The notes: generated by a model from the sequence alone, not told the origin. A DNA stretch of 64,000 bases from Salinivibrio sp. ES.052 (GCF_900141775.1 NZ_FSRI01000001.1:1396251-1460250); one strand, 5' to 3'; positions 18,791-28,901 are shown, counted from the stretch's first letter. Numbers and translations are program-made.

Positions 18791-20437
18791 CTAAACACCT
18801 TGATCATTAAAAACACGGTCAACAATTTGTTGTGCTTCTGTCTCAATCAAACGTAAGTGCTCAGCCCCTTTAAAGCTTTCGCAGTAGATTTTGTAAATAT
18901 CTTCTGTGCCTGATGGGCGTGCCGCAAACCAACCGTAATGGGTAACCACTTTTAGCCCCCCAATAGCAGCGCCATTTCCTGGAGCGTGGGTAAGCTTCGC
19001 AGTGATCGTATCTCCCGCGAGCGTCTCTGCCGTCACCATTTCAGGACTAAGCTGACTGAGCACTTGCTTTTGTTGTGCATTGGCCATCGCTTGTAAACGA
19101 TTATAAGCGGGATCACCGTGCTTATCAGCCAACGTTTGATAATACGCTTGCGGGGTTAACCCTGTAACTGCCAAGATTTCAGCGGCCAGCAAACAAAGGA
19201 TAATACCATCTTTATCGGTTGACCAAGGCTGACCATCAAACGTCAAGAATGAGGCCCCGGCACTCTCTTCGCCACCAAATCCCAAAGTTCCTTGATGCAA
19301 GCCTGGTACAAACCATTTAAAACCCACCGGTACTTCAACAAGCGGACGCGATAAATCCCCCACCACTTTATCAATGATGGCGCTGGAGACCAGTGTTTTA
19401 CCGACGCCCAATTCTGCATGCCATTGCTGGCGGTGGCGGAACAAGTAATCAATACACACGGCCAAATAATGGTTCGGGTTCATCAACCCAGCAGGCGTCA
19501 CAATGCCATGGCGGTCGAAGTCCGGATCATTACCAAACGCCAAATCATAGTCGTCTTTATACGCAAGCAAACCGGCCATTGCATAGGCAGATGAACAGTC
19601 CATGCGGATCACACCATCCCCATCGCGAGGCATAAAGCCAAAGGTGGGATCAACATGATCATTGATTAAGGTAATATCGAGATCATAATGTTCAGCAATA
19701 GCCTGCCAGTAGCGAATACCCGCGCCACCAAGTGGATCGACAGCCAGTTTTAATCCTGCCTTTTGGATTGCACTAATATCCACCACATTGACCAAACCCG
19801 AAACATAGGGTGTCACCAAGTCTTTTTCAACGTAGTAATCACTCGCCATCGCTTCATCGATATTTGTCTGTTTGACGCCCTCTAAACACGTATCGATATA
19901 GTGGTTTGCGCGTGACTCAATCGCCTGGGTTATTTCGCCCTCTGCTGGCCCCCCATGTGGGGGGTTGTATTTAATTCCGCCATCTTGAGGCGGATTATGT
20001 GAAGGCGTAATAACAATACCATCCGCCTTTACGGAATGTTCACGGTTATACGCCAAAATCTGCTGTGAGATGCCTGGTGTCGGCGTATAACCCTGATCAG
20101 CCTGCACGACGATCGTAACTTGATTGGCCGCAAGTACTTCAATGACGGCACCAAAAGCGGGTGCAGAAAGCGCGTGGGTATCTTTCCCCACAAAGACAGG
20201 CCCCGTGATATCTCTTGCCTGGCGCTCATCACAGATCGCTTGAGCAATCGCTAAGATATGATCACGATTGAATGTCGTATTTAATGCGCTTCCACGATGG
20301 CCAGATGTACCAAACGCAACCTGCTGCTCTGGTTGGCCAGGCTGGGGTTGAGCTTGGAAAAAACGCGTAACAAGCGCAGGAATATCACACAAGTCTGAAG
20401 CTTGTGCGCGCTGCCCTGCTTGGGGATGCACTGCCAT
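18791..20437 (-). CDS. pgm: Phosphoglucomutase (alpha-D-glucose phosphate-specific)
   Basis: Interconverts glucose-1-phosphate and glucose-6-phosphate, linking glycogen and surface-sugar synthesis to glycolysis. At 548 residues it matches the E. coli Pgm class. Visible motifs are [15 protein letters not shown] near residue 44, the phosphoserine loop [15 protein letters not shown], the Mg-binding [12 protein letters not shown], the sugar-binding [11 protein letters not shown] and the phosphate-binding [13 protein letters not shown]. It is leftward and lies 28 bases after seqA, probably one transcript. Confidence 0.96.
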   Translation of the reverse strand: MAVHPQAGQRAQASDLCDIPALVTRFFQAQPQPGQPEQQVAFGTSGHRGSALNTTFNRDHILAIAQAICDERQARDITGPVFVGKDTHALSAPAFGAVIEVLAANQVTIVVQADQGYTPTPGISQQILAYNREHSVKADGIVITPSHNPPQDGGIKYNPPHGGPAEGEITQAIESRANHYIDTCLEGVKQTNIDEAMASDYYVEKDLVTPYVSGLVNVVDISAIQKAGLKLAVDPLGGAGIRYWQAIAEHYDLDITLINDHVDPTFGFMPRDGDGVIRMDCSSAYAMAGLLAYKDDYDLAFGNDPDFDRHGIVTPAGLMNPNHYLAVCIDYLFRHRQQWHAELGVGKTLVSSAIIDKVVGDLSRPLVEVPVGFKWFVPGLHQGTLGFGGEESAGASFLTFDGQPWSTDKDGIILCLLAAEILAVTGLTPQAYYQTLADKHGDPAYNRLQAMANAQQKQVLSQLSPEMVTAETLAGDTITAKLTHAPGNGAAIGGLKVVTHYGWFAARPSGTEDIYKIYCESFKGAEHLRLIETEAQQIVDRVFNDQGV

Positions 20438-20465
20438 AAATCTCTTCTCCCATGAGTGGCATAGA

Positions 20466-21011
20466 TTAAATCGCGTTCACAACCTTTTCAGTCAGATCAC
20501 TCGGGAACTGCATTCTTTCCATCAGCTGCTCCACCATCTGACGTTTACGGCCAGTATTGGTATTGGTAATGACCCAAAAAGGTGTGTCTGGGATCTGCTT
20601 GGGCTTAGTCGTTTTACCGCTTTCCAACAGTGTTTGTGGGTTATCGGCAAAATACAGGCGAGTACGGCCTTTCAGGGCCATGCCATCAGCAAACCCTTGT
20701 TGGTCGACACGGTATAAGGTAGTAAGCGCTAGCATAAAGCGGCCAATGGCGCGATCTTGAGCGGCAAACTCATCCGAAATAAGTAGCGTTCTCATCGCTT
20801 TGACACGGTCAACAGACACACTCCGACCCGCATCCTTACTGACAACAATGCCGCTAGAACGAGAGGGCGTTGTCGATGCTGCTTGACTTGGCTTCGGAGC
20901 CGAATCCGACAGCAATAGGCGACGTAAAATGTCTGATGCACTCTCGCCGATATGCTGGGTTTGGCTGGCAATATACCGGTATAGATCGTCGTCAACCTCA
21001 ATCGTCTTCAT
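20466..21011 (-). CDS. seqA: Replication initiation negative modulator SeqA
   Basis: Binds hemimethylated GATC sites, sequestering the origin and organising newly replicated DNA. The 181-residue protein has the N-terminal oligomerisation motif [20 protein letters not shown] and the DNA-binding C-terminal half ([25 protein letters not shown]) ending in MERMQFP. It is upstream of pgm, as in E. coli, and divergent from ybfF. Confidence 0.96.
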   Translation of the reverse strand: MKTIEVDDDLYRYIASQTQHIGESASDILRRLLLSDSAPKPSQAASTTPSRSSGIVVSKDAGRSVSVDRVKAMRTLLISDEFAAQDRAIGRFMLALTTLYRVDQQGFADGMALKGRTRLYFADNPQTLLESGKTTKPKQIPDTPFWVITNTNTGRKRQMVEQLMERMQFPSDLTEKVVNAI

Positions 21012-21110
21012 TGTTTTTCATCGCGTCCTGTTTATCGTTTGACGGGGCGATTATACAGAGATAGATAGGTATACTCTACGTCAAAGCCAGTAATCTGAGA
21101 GAAAAGCAAC

Positions 21111-21884
21111 GTGTTGTTAAATGGAAAATCTCGCGGTGAGGGGTCACCGCTCGTATTAATCCACGGTTTATTCGGCGATCTGGATAATCTGGGCGGGCTG
21201 GCTAAAAGCCTCGCTGAGCATTTTTGTGTGTATCAGGTTGATCTGCCCAACCATGGACAGTCCTATCATACTGAGAACATGAATTATCAAAACCAGTCAG
21301 ATGCGGTAATCGCTTGGATGGACCAGCAAGGCCTGGAGACGGTGACCTTAGTGGGACATTCTATGGGCGGCAAAGTGGCGATGGCCCTTGCTCAACGTTT
21401 CCCTGAGCGAGTCACACAACTGGTTGTGATGGACATTGCCCCTGTGGATTATCAAGTCAGTCGACATGACAATGTGTTTAATGCGTTGCACGACACGCAA
21501 AAAGTAACATTAGAAAGTCGTCAACAAGCACAAACAATCATGAATACGTCGATAGAAAACCCGGGCGTGACCCAATTTTTATTGAAATCACTCTATAAAA
21601 CCGATCACGGTCACTACGACTGGCGCTTTAATATTGATAATCTTTATCAGAGCTATCGTGACATCATGGGATGGACAGCTTTTGGACCGTATTCAGGCCC
21701 GACCTTATTTGTGAAAGGACAGAACTCTGAGTATATACAGCCTGAGCATCGCGATACCATTGTCGCGCAGTTTCCCCATTCAAAAGCGCATATGGTGGCA
21801 GGCACAGGGCATTGGCTACACGCGGAAAAACCAACCGTCGTATCCAATGTTATCGCGCGCTTTTTAATGCCGGACGAGCGTTAA
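21111..21884 (+). CDS. ybfF: Alpha/beta hydrolase, esterase YbfF
   Basis: Small serine esterase acting on acyl-ester or acyl-CoA substrates in the family. The 257 residues carry the oxyanion-hole HGLFGDLDN, the nucleophile elbow GHSMGG (Ser near 84) and a C-terminal histidine in AGTGHWLHAEKP. The start is a GTG at 21111, since the family N-terminus (LLNGKSRGEGSPLVLIHG) begins there and no in-frame ATG fits. It diverges from seqA and is followed by a DUF2788 gene. Confidence 0.9.
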   Translation: MLLNGKSRGEGSPLVLIHGLFGDLDNLGGLAKSLAEHFCVYQVDLPNHGQSYHTENMNYQNQSDAVIAWMDQQGLETVTLVGHSMGGKVAMALAQRFPERVTQLVVMDIAPVDYQVSRHDNVFNALHDTQKVTLESRQQAQTIMNTSIENPGVTQFLLKSLYKTDHGHYDWRFNIDNLYQSYRDIMGWTAFGPYSGPTLFVKGQNSEYIQPEHRDTIVAQFPHSKAHMVAGTGHWLHAEKPTVVSNVIARFLMPDER

Positions 21885-21944
21885 CAGTTAAGCAACCCTT
21901 GTGGTATATTGCGCCGCAGAAGTCGGTGCTCAATGGAGGCACGC

Positions 21945-22166
21945 ATGCTTTACGAGCACTTTCAATTGCTCGAGAAAATTGGTCTAGATCTCGTCTTCGC
22001 CGCGATTTTCTTTTTTATCGGCATGGCAATCAAAGACGTGTTGCGTGAGGGCAACGTACCAGTATTCGGTCGGCGTATCGTCTGGTTTGTTCTCACTCTA
22101 GGCTGTGTCGGCTTTATCGTAAAAGGGGTCATTCAATTGGTTTGGGAAGGGGTCGGTATCGGCTAA
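21945..22166 (+). CDS. DUF2788 family small membrane protein
   Basis: 73 residues with two predicted membrane helices (IGLDLVFAAIFFFIGMAI and IVWFVLTLGCVGFIVKGVI) separated by a short basic loop (KDVLREGNVPVFGRR). It matches the DUF2788 family found between ybfF and fldA in vibrios; function unknown. I chose the ATG at 21945 because GGAGG lies 7 bases before it; the frame is open 12 codons upstream. Confidence 0.78.
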   Translation: MLYEHFQLLEKIGLDLVFAAIFFFIGMAIKDVLREGNVPVFGRRIVWFVLTLGCVGFIVKGVIQLVWEGVGIG

Positions 22167-22276
22167 CCAAACTGACAATGATCACCTAGGCATATGGGTG
22201 TGAAAAAGCATGGCTTTTTCTTAAATTCGAGTTAGTTGCAAACAGCAACCCACTGACAAAAACGGGTATTTTTTAT

Positions 22277-22804
22277 ATGGCGAGTGTAGGTCTCTTCTTT
22301 GGTAGTGACACGGGAAACACGGAAGCAATTGCGAAAAGCATTCAAAAGCAGCTGGGCAAAAAAATGGTCCACGTGCAGGATATCGCGAAGAGCAGTAAAG
22401 AAGACATTGATAACTTCGATCTGCTGCTGATCGGGATCCCAACTTGGTATTATGGTGAAGCACAGTGTGACTGGGATGATTTCTTTCCCGAGTTAGAGCA
22501 AATTGACTTCTCCACTAAACTCGTCGCCATTTTTGGCTGTGGCGACCAAGAAGATTATGCAGAATATTTCTGTGATGCGATGGGCACAGTGCGTGATATT
22601 ATCGAAGCCAAAGGGGCAACGATTATCGGCCACTGGCCAACAGAAGGATATGAGTTTGAAGCCTCGCAAGCCCTAGTAGATGATAATCACTTTGTAGGCT
22701 TGTGTGTGGATGAAGATCGTCAACCGGAATTGACCGATGAACGCGTGAGCAAATGGGTGACGCAAATCCATGAAGAGATGTGTTTAGCCGAGCTCGAAGA
22801 CTAA
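22277..22804 (+). CDS. fldA: Flavodoxin FldA
   Basis: FMN-containing electron carrier used by radical-SAM enzymes and methionine synthase. The 175-residue protein has the phosphate-binding loop GSDTGNTEAIAKSI, the FMN-stacking region IPTWYYGEAQCDWDDF and GCGDQEDYAEYFCDA. The ribosome site before the ATG is weak. It is upstream of fur, as in E. coli, with an intervening reverse-strand DUF4442 gene, and it ends at a strong terminator. Confidence 0.95.
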   Translation: MASVGLFFGSDTGNTEAIAKSIQKQLGKKMVHVQDIAKSSKEDIDNFDLLLIGIPTWYYGEAQCDWDDFFPELEQIDFSTKLVAIFGCGDQEDYAEYFCDAMGTVRDIIEAKGATIIGHWPTEGYEFEASQALVDDNHFVGLCVDEDRQPELTDERVSKWVTQIHEEMCLAELED

Positions 22805-22832
22805 GGGCCCGCGACGACAGTACACTGACAAG

Positions 22833-22862
22833 CGCCAAGGCAAATTCAGCCTTGGCGTTTTT
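22833..22862 (+). terminator. fldA terminator
   Basis: CGCCAAGGC and GCCTTGGCG form a 9-bp stem around a 7-base loop, followed by TTTTTG. Confidence 0.9.
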
Positions 22863-22867
22863 GTCCA

Positions 22868-23356
22868 CTACGCGGCCTGTTTCGGTGAAGCATCACGGTA
22901 CTGCCGCTTCTTTCTCACATAGAGAGTACGCTTCACTTCTGCGATAACCTCGCCATGTGCATCTTTCACATGCACCACAAATTCGGGTAATACTTTATCG
23001 CCGCGCCCCGCTTGCTGTTGGATATCAGTGAGCACCGCATCACTGATCACAAAGTCAGCATACAAATCCGTTGTCCCCGGCTTGATGAAATTGATGTCTG
23101 CTTGCTTGTCCCAAACATGATACTGAGGCCCCAAAATCCCCATCAACATAAGCGCATAGACAGGATCCGTTAATGAGAATATACTGCCCCCATATTGGGT
23201 ACGATTCGCATTTTTATTCCACCAGCGTAACTTCAAACGCATGTTTACACGTTTAAAATCCTGACTGATCATATCAATATGAATACCTGCGCCCCAAAAT
23301 GGTGGCCAGCTGTTGAGCGCCCACTTGACGATGCGTGGCTTATAGAAACGATACAT
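22868..23356 (-). CDS. DUF4442 family hot-dog fold protein (thioesterase-like)
   Basis: 162 residues resembling DUF4442 proteins, a branch of the hot-dog thioesterase superfamily. Family marks are the N-terminal amphipathic stretch (PRIVKWALNSWPPFWGAGI), the NANRTQYGGSIFSLTDPVYALM segment (hot-dog central helix) and strands ADINFIKPGTTDLYADFVI. A substrate cannot be named. It converges with fldA and diverges from fur across about 200 bases. Confidence 0.75.
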   Translation of the reverse strand: MYRFYKPRIVKWALNSWPPFWGAGIHIDMISQDFKRVNMRLKLRWWNKNANRTQYGGSIFSLTDPVYALMLMGILGPQYHVWDKQADINFIKPGTTDLYADFVISDAVLTDIQQQAGRGDKVLPEFVVHVKDAHGEVIAEVKRTLYVRKKRQYRDASPKQAA

Positions 23357-23553
23357 GGCGTATTGACATCCTTATCTGGTCCAACCAGGCAATATTCACA
23401 TCTTGCAAACATTGACGCAACCACAAACGAACAAATTTCGCACGAAGAAAGCTTGGCTGATGTAGCGAGACCAGCGCAATTTTGATAGGCTTGTAAGATA
23501 TTTTCCTTGCTAATCCAACTGTCTTCACTCAGACAGAAAACAGGTAGATACAC

Positions 23554-24000
23554 ATGTCAGACAATAACCAGGCGTTGAAGCAAGCTGGACTGAAAGTCAC
23601 ACTCCCACGGCTCAAGATCCTAGAAGTGCTGCAACAGCCAGATTGCCAGCACATCAGTGCCGAAGACCTGTATAAGAAATTAATCGATCTAGGCGAAGAA
23701 ATCGGTCTCGCAACCGTATACCGCGTATTGAACCAATTTGATGACGCAGGCATTGTAACGCGTCACCACTTTGAAGGTGGAAAGTCGGTCTTTGAACTCG
23801 CAACACAACATCACCACGACCACTTAGTGTGTCTTGATTGCGGTAAAGTGATTGAGTTTTCTGATGACTTGATCGAGGAGCGCCAGAAAGAAATTGCCGC
23901 ACGCTTTAATGTGAAGCTGACTAACCATAGTTTGTATTTATATGGACACTGTCAGGAAGGTGACTGTAAAGCTGATCCGTCAATCCATAACGCAGGCTAA
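23554..24000 (+). CDS. fur: Ferric uptake regulator Fur
   Basis: Iron-sensing repressor, 148 residues. It has the winged-helix N-terminal domain (LKQAGLKVTLPRLKILEVLQ; GLATVYRVLNQF as recognition helix), the metal-site motif HHHDHLVCLDCGKVIEF, and the structural-zinc C-terminal CxxxxC (CQEGDC). Its terminator is now separated from the converging glnS gene by an insertion sequence. Confidence 0.97.
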   Translation: MSDNNQALKQAGLKVTLPRLKILEVLQQPDCQHISAEDLYKKLIDLGEEIGLATVYRVLNQFDDAGIVTRHHFEGGKSVFELATQHHHDHLVCLDCGKVIEFSDDLIEERQKEIAARFNVKLTNHSLYLYGHCQEGDCKADPSIHNAG

Positions 24001-24021
24001 TTCGACATCTCAGACACACCT

Positions 24022-24054
24022 AAAAAAGCCGGCGTCACTCACGCCGGCTTTTTT
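24022..24054. terminator. fur terminator, originally shared with glnS
   Basis: GCCGGCGT and ACGCCGGC pair around CACTC, extended by six As on the left and six Ts on the right. The symmetry makes it bidirectional. Removing the IS from the sequence places the glnS stop codon just 2 bases beyond it, so it was also the glnS terminator before insertion. Confidence 0.92.
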
Positions 24055-24103
24055 GTTATTTATGTCCCGTCCTGAAATACGTTGACATAAAGAGGACTTC
24101 TTT

Positions 24104-24499
24104 ATGACAACATCAAGTAATTCAAGCCGTAAGCGCACGCAACGTGATTACACCTTAGCCTTTAAATTAGGCGTTGTAGAGCGTGTTGAAAAAGGCGAAA
24201 TGACGTACAAACAAGCTCAAGCCCGTTTTGGCATTCAGGGCCGCTCAACGGTACTCGTCTGGCTCAGAAAACATGGTAGACTCGATTGGTCGAAGCCATT
24301 TCAGCATCCCCTTATGCCACATTCAAAAGAAACCCCATCCGAAACTATCAAGCGCCTTGAGCGTGAGTTAGCCGAAGAGAAACTGCGTAACCAAATCCTC
24401 AATGGTATGGTCGATATCATGGACAATGAGTACGGAGCCGGCCTCAGAAAAAAGTACTTATCCGGTACATCTGGCAAGCCAAAGCCAAAAGTAAAATAA
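24104..24499 (+). CDS. IS3-family transposase OrfA
   Basis: 131-residue DNA-binding protein with a helix-turn-helix (YTLAFKLGVVERVEKGEMTY then QAQARFGIQGRSTVLVWLRKH) that recognises the IS ends, followed by a leucine-zipper-like coiled coil (ETIKRLERELAEEKLRNQIL) for multimerisation. A slip site near its 3' end (24448-24454) allows a -1 frameshift into orfB. Alone, OrfA usually acts as a regulator of transposition in this family. Confidence 0.92.
   Translation: MTTSSNSSRKRTQRDYTLAFKLGVVERVEKGEMTYKQAQARFGIQGRSTVLVWLRKHGRLDWSKPFQHPLMPHSKETPSETIKRLERELAEEKLRNQILNGMVDIMDNEYGAGLRKKYLSGTSGKPKPKVK
24448..24454 (+). other. Programmed -1 frameshift site of the IS (A AAA AAG)
   Basis: The heptamer is in the orfA frame as A-AAA-AAG. 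Slipping back one base gives an uninterrupted reading frame (VLIRYIWQAKAK...) that joins orfB, so the OrfAB transposase is produced by frameshifting as in other IS3 elements. Confidence 0.88.
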
Positions 24500-25332
24500 A
24501 GTTAGCGGCGGCATGTCGTGCCACAGGCATTTCTCGGCAAGGTGTCTATCAAGCCGTTGCTCGAATGGAAAGCCGAAGAGCTGAACTATCAATCATCAGA
24601 GACTGGGTCCAATACTGGCGTAAGTATATGCCGAGGTTAGGGGCGCGTAAGCTCTACGCGTTGGTAAAGCCCAAGCTAGTTGAACACGAAATTAAGCTAG
24701 GGCGAGACGGGTTTTTTAGCTATCTGAGAAGCGAAGGCTTACTGGTTAAACCCAAGAAAAGCTACACAAAAACTACGTGTAGTAAGCACTGGATGAAGAA
24801 GCATCCTAACCTGCTAAAAGAAGACGGACTGCATGATGCTGCGCATATACTGGTCAGCGACATCACTTATGTTGAATCAGACCAAGGTGTGCACTATCTG
24901 TCACTGGTGACCGATGCCAACTCACGCAAGATAGTGGGTCATCACGTTAGCGAAGATATGAAAGTCGACAATGTAGTGAAAGCGCTGAAAATGGCCGTCA
25001 AAGATAAGCGCTATATCGGCAATGCGGTACATCACTCAGACCGAGGTTCGCAATACTGCTCAGCCGTTTATCAGAGTGCGCTACAGGAGAGTCAAATCCA
25101 GCCGTCGATGACGGATGGTTATGATTGCTACCAAAACGCGTTAGCGGAAAGAGTCAATGGCATACTGAAGCATGAGTTTTTACTGTACCGGTGTAAGACA
25201 CTGACAGAGCTTAAAATATTGGTAAAAGAATCGATAGCGATATACAACGAAATGAGACCGCACCTAAGTTTAAGTATGGCAACCCCCAATCAGGTGCATA
25301 ATAAAAAAGGCCAGCTACTGGAGCTGGCCTAA
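24454..25332 (+). CDS. IS3-family transposase OrfB (DDE integrase domain)
   Basis: Catalytic part of the transposase. Read from the frameshift point the frame is continuous; the first in-frame ATG is at 24565. It has a second HTH (ATGISRQGVYQAVARM), an IS3 'HTH_21'-like segment, and an rve-type DDE domain: Asp in VSDITYVES, Asp in HHSDRGSQYCS, and Glu in ALAERVNGILKHEFL. The C-terminus is normal for the family (IYNEMRPHLSLSMATPNQVH). All three catalytic residues are present. Confidence 0.93.
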   Translation, partial: VLIRYIWQAKAKSKIKLAAACRATGISRQGVYQAVARMESRRAELSIIRDWVQYWRKYMPRLGARKLYALVKPKLVEHEIKLGRDGFFSYLRSEGLLVKPKKSYTKTTCSKHWMKKHPNLLKEDGLHDAAHILVSDITYVESDQGVHYLSLVTDANSRKIVGHHVSEDMKVDNVVKALKMAVKDKRYIGNAVHHSDRGSQYCSAVYQSALQESQIQPSMTDGYDCYQNALAERVNGILKHEFLLYRCKTLTELKILVKESIAIYNEMRPHLSLSMATPNQVHNKKGQLLELA

Positions 25333-25348
25333 AAACTGTCAACCTATA

Positions 25349-27028
25349 TTAGGACGGGACATTACCTTCTATCTTCGCCCAAGTATCTCGTAAGCCAACC
25401 GTCCGATTAAAGACGAGCGCATCAGAGCAACTATCTTTGCTGTCCGCACAGAAGTAGCCCGTGCGCTCAAACTGGTAGCCCTTCTCTGCTGGCACATTCT
25501 GCATGCTTGGCTCAACAAAACCCTGTTGTACCTGCAATGACTCAGGATTGATTGTCTCAGCGAAGTTATCGGCACTTGCTGGGTTTGGTACCGTAAACAA
25601 GCGATCATACAAACGGAATTCTGCAGGTAGCGCTTCATCGGCAGAAACCCAATGGATCACGCCTTTCACTTTACGCCCATCACCAGGATCTTTACCTAGG
25701 GTGTCGGGATCGTAGCTGCAGTATATCGTCGTAATATTACCGTCTTCGTCTTTGTCACAGCGCTCTGCCTTGACCACATAGGCATTACGCAGACGGACTT
25801 CTTTATCTAATACCAAACGCTTATACTTCTTGTTAGCTGATTCACGGAAATCTTCGCGTTCAATCCAAATCTCGCGAGAAAATGGCACCTGGCGAGTTCC
25901 CATTTCTGGCTGGTTCGGGTGGTTTGGCGCTTCAAGCCACTCCACACCGTCCGCTTTGTTTTCAATCACCAATTTTATCGGATCCAAAACAGCCATTGCG
26001 CGTGGTGCGTTTTCGTTAAGATCATCGCGTACACAAGACTCCAGTGAACTCATTTCAATGGTGTTGTCCTGTTTGGTGACACCAATGCGCTGACAAAACT
26101 CGCGAATAGAGGCCGGCGTATAACCGCGGCGACGTAAACCTGAAATGGTTAACATGCGCGGGTCATCCCACCCATTAACGAGCTGCTCTTCCACCAATTG
26201 GTTGAGTTTGCGCTTTGACATCACGGTATACTCGAGATTCAAGCGGCTGAACTCATATTGACGCGGCGTACAATCGATAGTGATGTTTTCCAACACCCAA
26301 TCATACAAACGGCGATTATCTTGAAACTCTAAGGTACAAAGAGAATGTGTGATCCCTTCAAGCGCATCAGAGATACAGTGGGTAAAGTCATACATTGGAT
26401 AAATGCACCACTTATCACCCGTTTGGTGGTGATGAATAAAACGGACACGATACAAAACAGGGTCACGCATCACCATAAAGGGTGACGCCATATCTATCTT
26501 TGCACGTAGGCAAGCTTTTCCTTCTTCAAATTCCCCGGCACGCATCTTTTCAAACAGCGCTAAGTTCTCTTCGACGGAGCGCTCGCGATATGGGCTGTGC
26601 TTACCTGGTTCCGTCAATGTGCCACGATACTCACGGATCTCATCAGGGGTTAACTCTTCAACGTACGCCAACCCTTTTTCAATCAGTTCAACGGCGTAAC
26701 CATAGAGCTTGTCAAAATAGTTTGAGGAGTAACGAACCTCTCCCGCCCAATCAAAGCCCAACCATTGCACATCACGCTTAATTGATTCGACGTACTCAAC
26801 GTTTTCTTTCTCTGGGTTGGTATCATCAAAGCGCAAGTTGCATTCACCCTGATAATCTTGAGCAACCCCAAAATTCAAACAAATTGATTTTGCATGGCCA
26901 ATGTGCAGATAGCCATTTGGCTCCGGAGGGAAACGTGTCACGATCGATGTATGTTTCCCGTCCGCCAAATCTTTATCAATGATTTGACGAATAAAATTAG
27001 TGGGACGAGCTTCAGCATCACTCATCAA
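25349..27028 (-). CDS. glnS: Glutaminyl-tRNA synthetase, C-terminus altered by IS insertion
   Basis: Charges tRNA-Gln. It has the class I signature HIGH ([14 protein letters not shown]), the KMSKS-type loop ([11 protein letters not shown]) and the C-terminal anticodon-binding beta-barrels. The 559-residue frame ends 13 bases inside the IS: the final residues read ...AKIEG-NVPS, where the last part is encoded by the IS inverted repeat. Deleting the IS and one TTA copy restores GGT AAA TAA (...AKIEG-K, 556 residues). The change is at the extreme C-terminus, so the essential enzyme should remain functional. Its transcript has lost the adjacent terminator. Confidence 0.95.
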   Translation of the reverse strand: MMSDAEARPTNFIRQIIDKDLADGKHTSIVTRFPPEPNGYLHIGHAKSICLNFGVAQDYQGECNLRFDDTNPEKENVEYVESIKRDVQWLGFDWAGEVRYSSNYFDKLYGYAVELIEKGLAYVEELTPDEIREYRGTLTEPGKHSPYRERSVEENLALFEKMRAGEFEEGKACLRAKIDMASPFMVMRDPVLYRVRFIHHHQTGDKWCIYPMYDFTHCISDALEGITHSLCTLEFQDNRRLYDWVLENITIDCTPRQYEFSRLNLEYTVMSKRKLNQLVEEQLVNGWDDPRMLTISGLRRRGYTPASIREFCQRIGVTKQDNTIEMSSLESCVRDDLNENAPRAMAVLDPIKLVIENKADGVEWLEAPNHPNQPEMGTRQVPFSREIWIEREDFRESANKKYKRLVLDKEVRLRNAYVVKAERCDKDEDGNITTIYCSYDPDTLGKDPGDGRKVKGVIHWVSADEALPAEFRLYDRLFTVPNPASADNFAETINPESLQVQQGFVEPSMQNVPAEKGYQFERTGYFCADSKDSCSDALVFNRTVGLRDTWAKIEGNVPS

Positions 27029-27175
27029 GGTTACCTCGTATCAAAAATGCGAATTTTAAAGCTACACAGGCTTTATGATCTCCTATTCCGCCCTGCGACT
27101 CAACCTGTTGTTGTGATTGTCGTCGTAGCATACGTCTATTTGTTACTTTTTTGCGCGAAAGCGGGGGTAACAAAC

Positions 27176-27207
27176 GAAAAAAACGCCCAGTGGTTAGCTG
27201 GGCGTTT
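27176..27207 (-). terminator. nagE terminator
   Basis: AAACGCCCAG and CTGGGCGTTT form a 10-bp stem with a 7-base loop. On the minus strand seven Ts follow the stem. Confidence 0.88.
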
Positions 27208-27245
27208 TGTCTCTGATTACCGCGATGAGTGATGGGTTACCTCAC

Positions 27246-28754
27246 TTAAGGCAGTGCCACTTTCGACAAATCTTCATCTTCTGGGATTTGTTTTAGTTCA
27301 CCAGCAATAATTTCGGCTAATGGGCCTAGGATAACTTGCAAGTTATTTTCACCTAGCTTGACAACGCCCATCGCACCAATGGCTTTCAATTTCGCTTCAT
27401 CGACCACCTCACGGTCAGCAACCGAAAGACGTAGGCGAGTAATACAAGCATCGATAGATGTCAGATTTTGATGGCCACCAAGTGCTTTTAGGTACTTACG
27501 CGCTAATTCACGGTTGTCGCTCTTACCGTTGCTATTCACACTTGACGGCACACTTTCAACCGCTTCGTCTTCTCGACCCGGCGTTTTCAAGTTCATCGCC
27601 ATGATGGCAGCACGGAATGTGGCGTAGTACAGCACAAAGAACACTAGCCCCATGAGCGGTAACATATACCATTCATTAGCAACGGGGTTTTTCGATGACA
27701 ACACCAAGTCGACAAGACCGGCAGAAAAACCGAAGCCCGCTGTCCAATTGAACGTGGCGGCAATGAACAAAGAAATACCCGTCAAGAACGCATGCAATAC
27801 AAACAGCACAGGTGCGACGAACAGGAAGGCAAACTCAAGTGGCTCAGTCACACCGGTAAAGAAAGACGCAAAACCCGCTGCAATCATGATAGACGCAACA
27901 CGTGCTTTATTCTCTGGACGTGCCGTGTGGTAGATAGCCAGAGCCGCACCCGGTAGACCGAACATCATCACAGGGAAGAAACCAGCCATGTACATACCAG
28001 TTGTGCCTTTAATGGCTTCACCTGTTTCAAGGCCTTGTGCACCCATCCAAAAACGACCAAGGTCATTGATACCAACCGTGTCGAACCAGAATACCGCATT
28101 TAATGCATGGTGAAGGCCGACTGGGATCAGTAAGCGGTTAAAGAAGCCGTAAATACCAGCACCGGCCGCACCCAGGTTGGTGATGCTTTCGCCAAAGTGA
28201 ACCAAACCACCGAATAGTACGGGCCAAACGAACATCAATACAAACGAGATGATGATCGCCACAACAGACACCAAAATCGGCACCAAACGCTTACCGCTAA
28301 AGAACGCCAAGGCTTTTGGCAATTCGACACTGCTATAACGGTTGTAGAGTTCAGCAGAAACCACGCCGATTAAAATACCGATAAACTGGTTGTTGATTTT
28401 GCTGAAAGCGAGCTCATTGTTGCCCAGTGAAACATCCACCAGCCCAATTTGACTCACCGCACCGGGCGCGCAAAGCGTGGTGATGACCATAAAGCCAACA
28501 AAGCCAGCGAGCGCTGCGGCACCATCTTTATCTTTTGACATACCATAAGCCACACCAATGGCAAACAGTACCGACATATTATCGATAATCGCAGCCCCTG
28601 ATTTAATCAGGAACGCTGCCAGGGCGTTGTTGCCCCCCCATCCAGTTGGGTCAAGCCAGTAGCCGACCCCCATTAAGATCGCGGCTGCAGGTAGTACCGC
28701 TACCGGCACCATCAGCGCACGACCTATACGTTGTGCATAACCAAGAATATTCAC
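27246..28754 (-). CDS. nagE: PTS N-acetylglucosamine transporter, EIICB (NagE type)
   Basis: Imports and phosphorylates N-acetylglucosamine. The order is EIIC membrane domain (ten or so helices, residues about 1-375, with IPVGLHHALNAVFWFDTVG and the GVTEPLEFAFLFVAP motif) then EIIB with the phospho-cysteine in SIDACITRLRLSV. No EIIA domain follows, so a separate IIA (probably Crr) must supply phosphate; the E. coli protein carries its own IIA. The start is GTG 28754 (VNILGYAQRIGRALM), preceded by AGGGGGAACG; twelve further upstream codons are open but lack support. It is divergent from nagBAC. Confidence 0.93.
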   Translation of the reverse strand: MNILGYAQRIGRALMVPVAVLPAAAILMGVGYWLDPTGWGGNNALAAFLIKSGAAIIDNMSVLFAIGVAYGMSKDKDGAAALAGFVGFMVITTLCAPGAVSQIGLVDVSLGNNELAFSKINNQFIGILIGVVSAELYNRYSSVELPKALAFFSGKRLVPILVSVVAIIISFVLMFVWPVLFGGLVHFGESITNLGAAGAGIYGFFNRLLIPVGLHHALNAVFWFDTVGINDLGRFWMGAQGLETGEAIKGTTGMYMAGFFPVMMFGLPGAALAIYHTARPENKARVASIMIAAGFASFFTGVTEPLEFAFLFVAPVLFVLHAFLTGISLFIAATFNWTAGFGFSAGLVDLVLSSKNPVANEWYMLPLMGLVFFVLYYATFRAAIMAMNLKTPGREDEAVESVPSSVNSNGKSDNRELARKYLKALGGHQNLTSIDACITRLRLSVADREVVDEAKLKAIGAMGVVKLGENNLQVILGPLAEIIAGELKQIPEDEDLSKVALP

Positions 28755-28901
28755 CGTCGTTCCCCCTGTGTATTTTTCTGTGCTCTGCAAAATGTCCGCT
28801 TATCGCGCCTTTGCTTGAACAACCGCTTGAGCATTAGCCCAAGGACTTTTTGTTAAACCACTTCTTTTGTAAAGCAATGTTAGTCAACTGCAGTTTATGT
28901 C

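Larger units (their letters stand above)
24063..25361 (+). mobile_element. Complete IS3-family insertion sequence
   Basis: 1299 bp bounded by imperfect terminal inverted repeats: left TGTCCCGTCCTGAAATACG, right (reverse complement) TGTCCCGTCCTAATATAGG, both continuing into TTGACA. Flanking 3-bp direct repeats TTA (24060-24062 and 25362-25364) are a target duplication typical of IS3 elements. It contains orfA and orfB in overlapping frames with an A AAA AAG slip site, so it looks intact and transposition-competent. It landed in the last codon of glnS. Confidence 0.95.

Noticed and set aside
23340-23528. 62-codon minus-strand frame between fur and the DUF4442 gene
   Set aside because: Overlaps the DUF4442 start in another frame and lacks a ribosome site; not enough to call.
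24063-25361. A larger genomic island or composite transposon around the IS
   Set aside because: Both flanks are ordinary core genes in expected order (fur and glnS), and no second IS copy or cargo gene is present.
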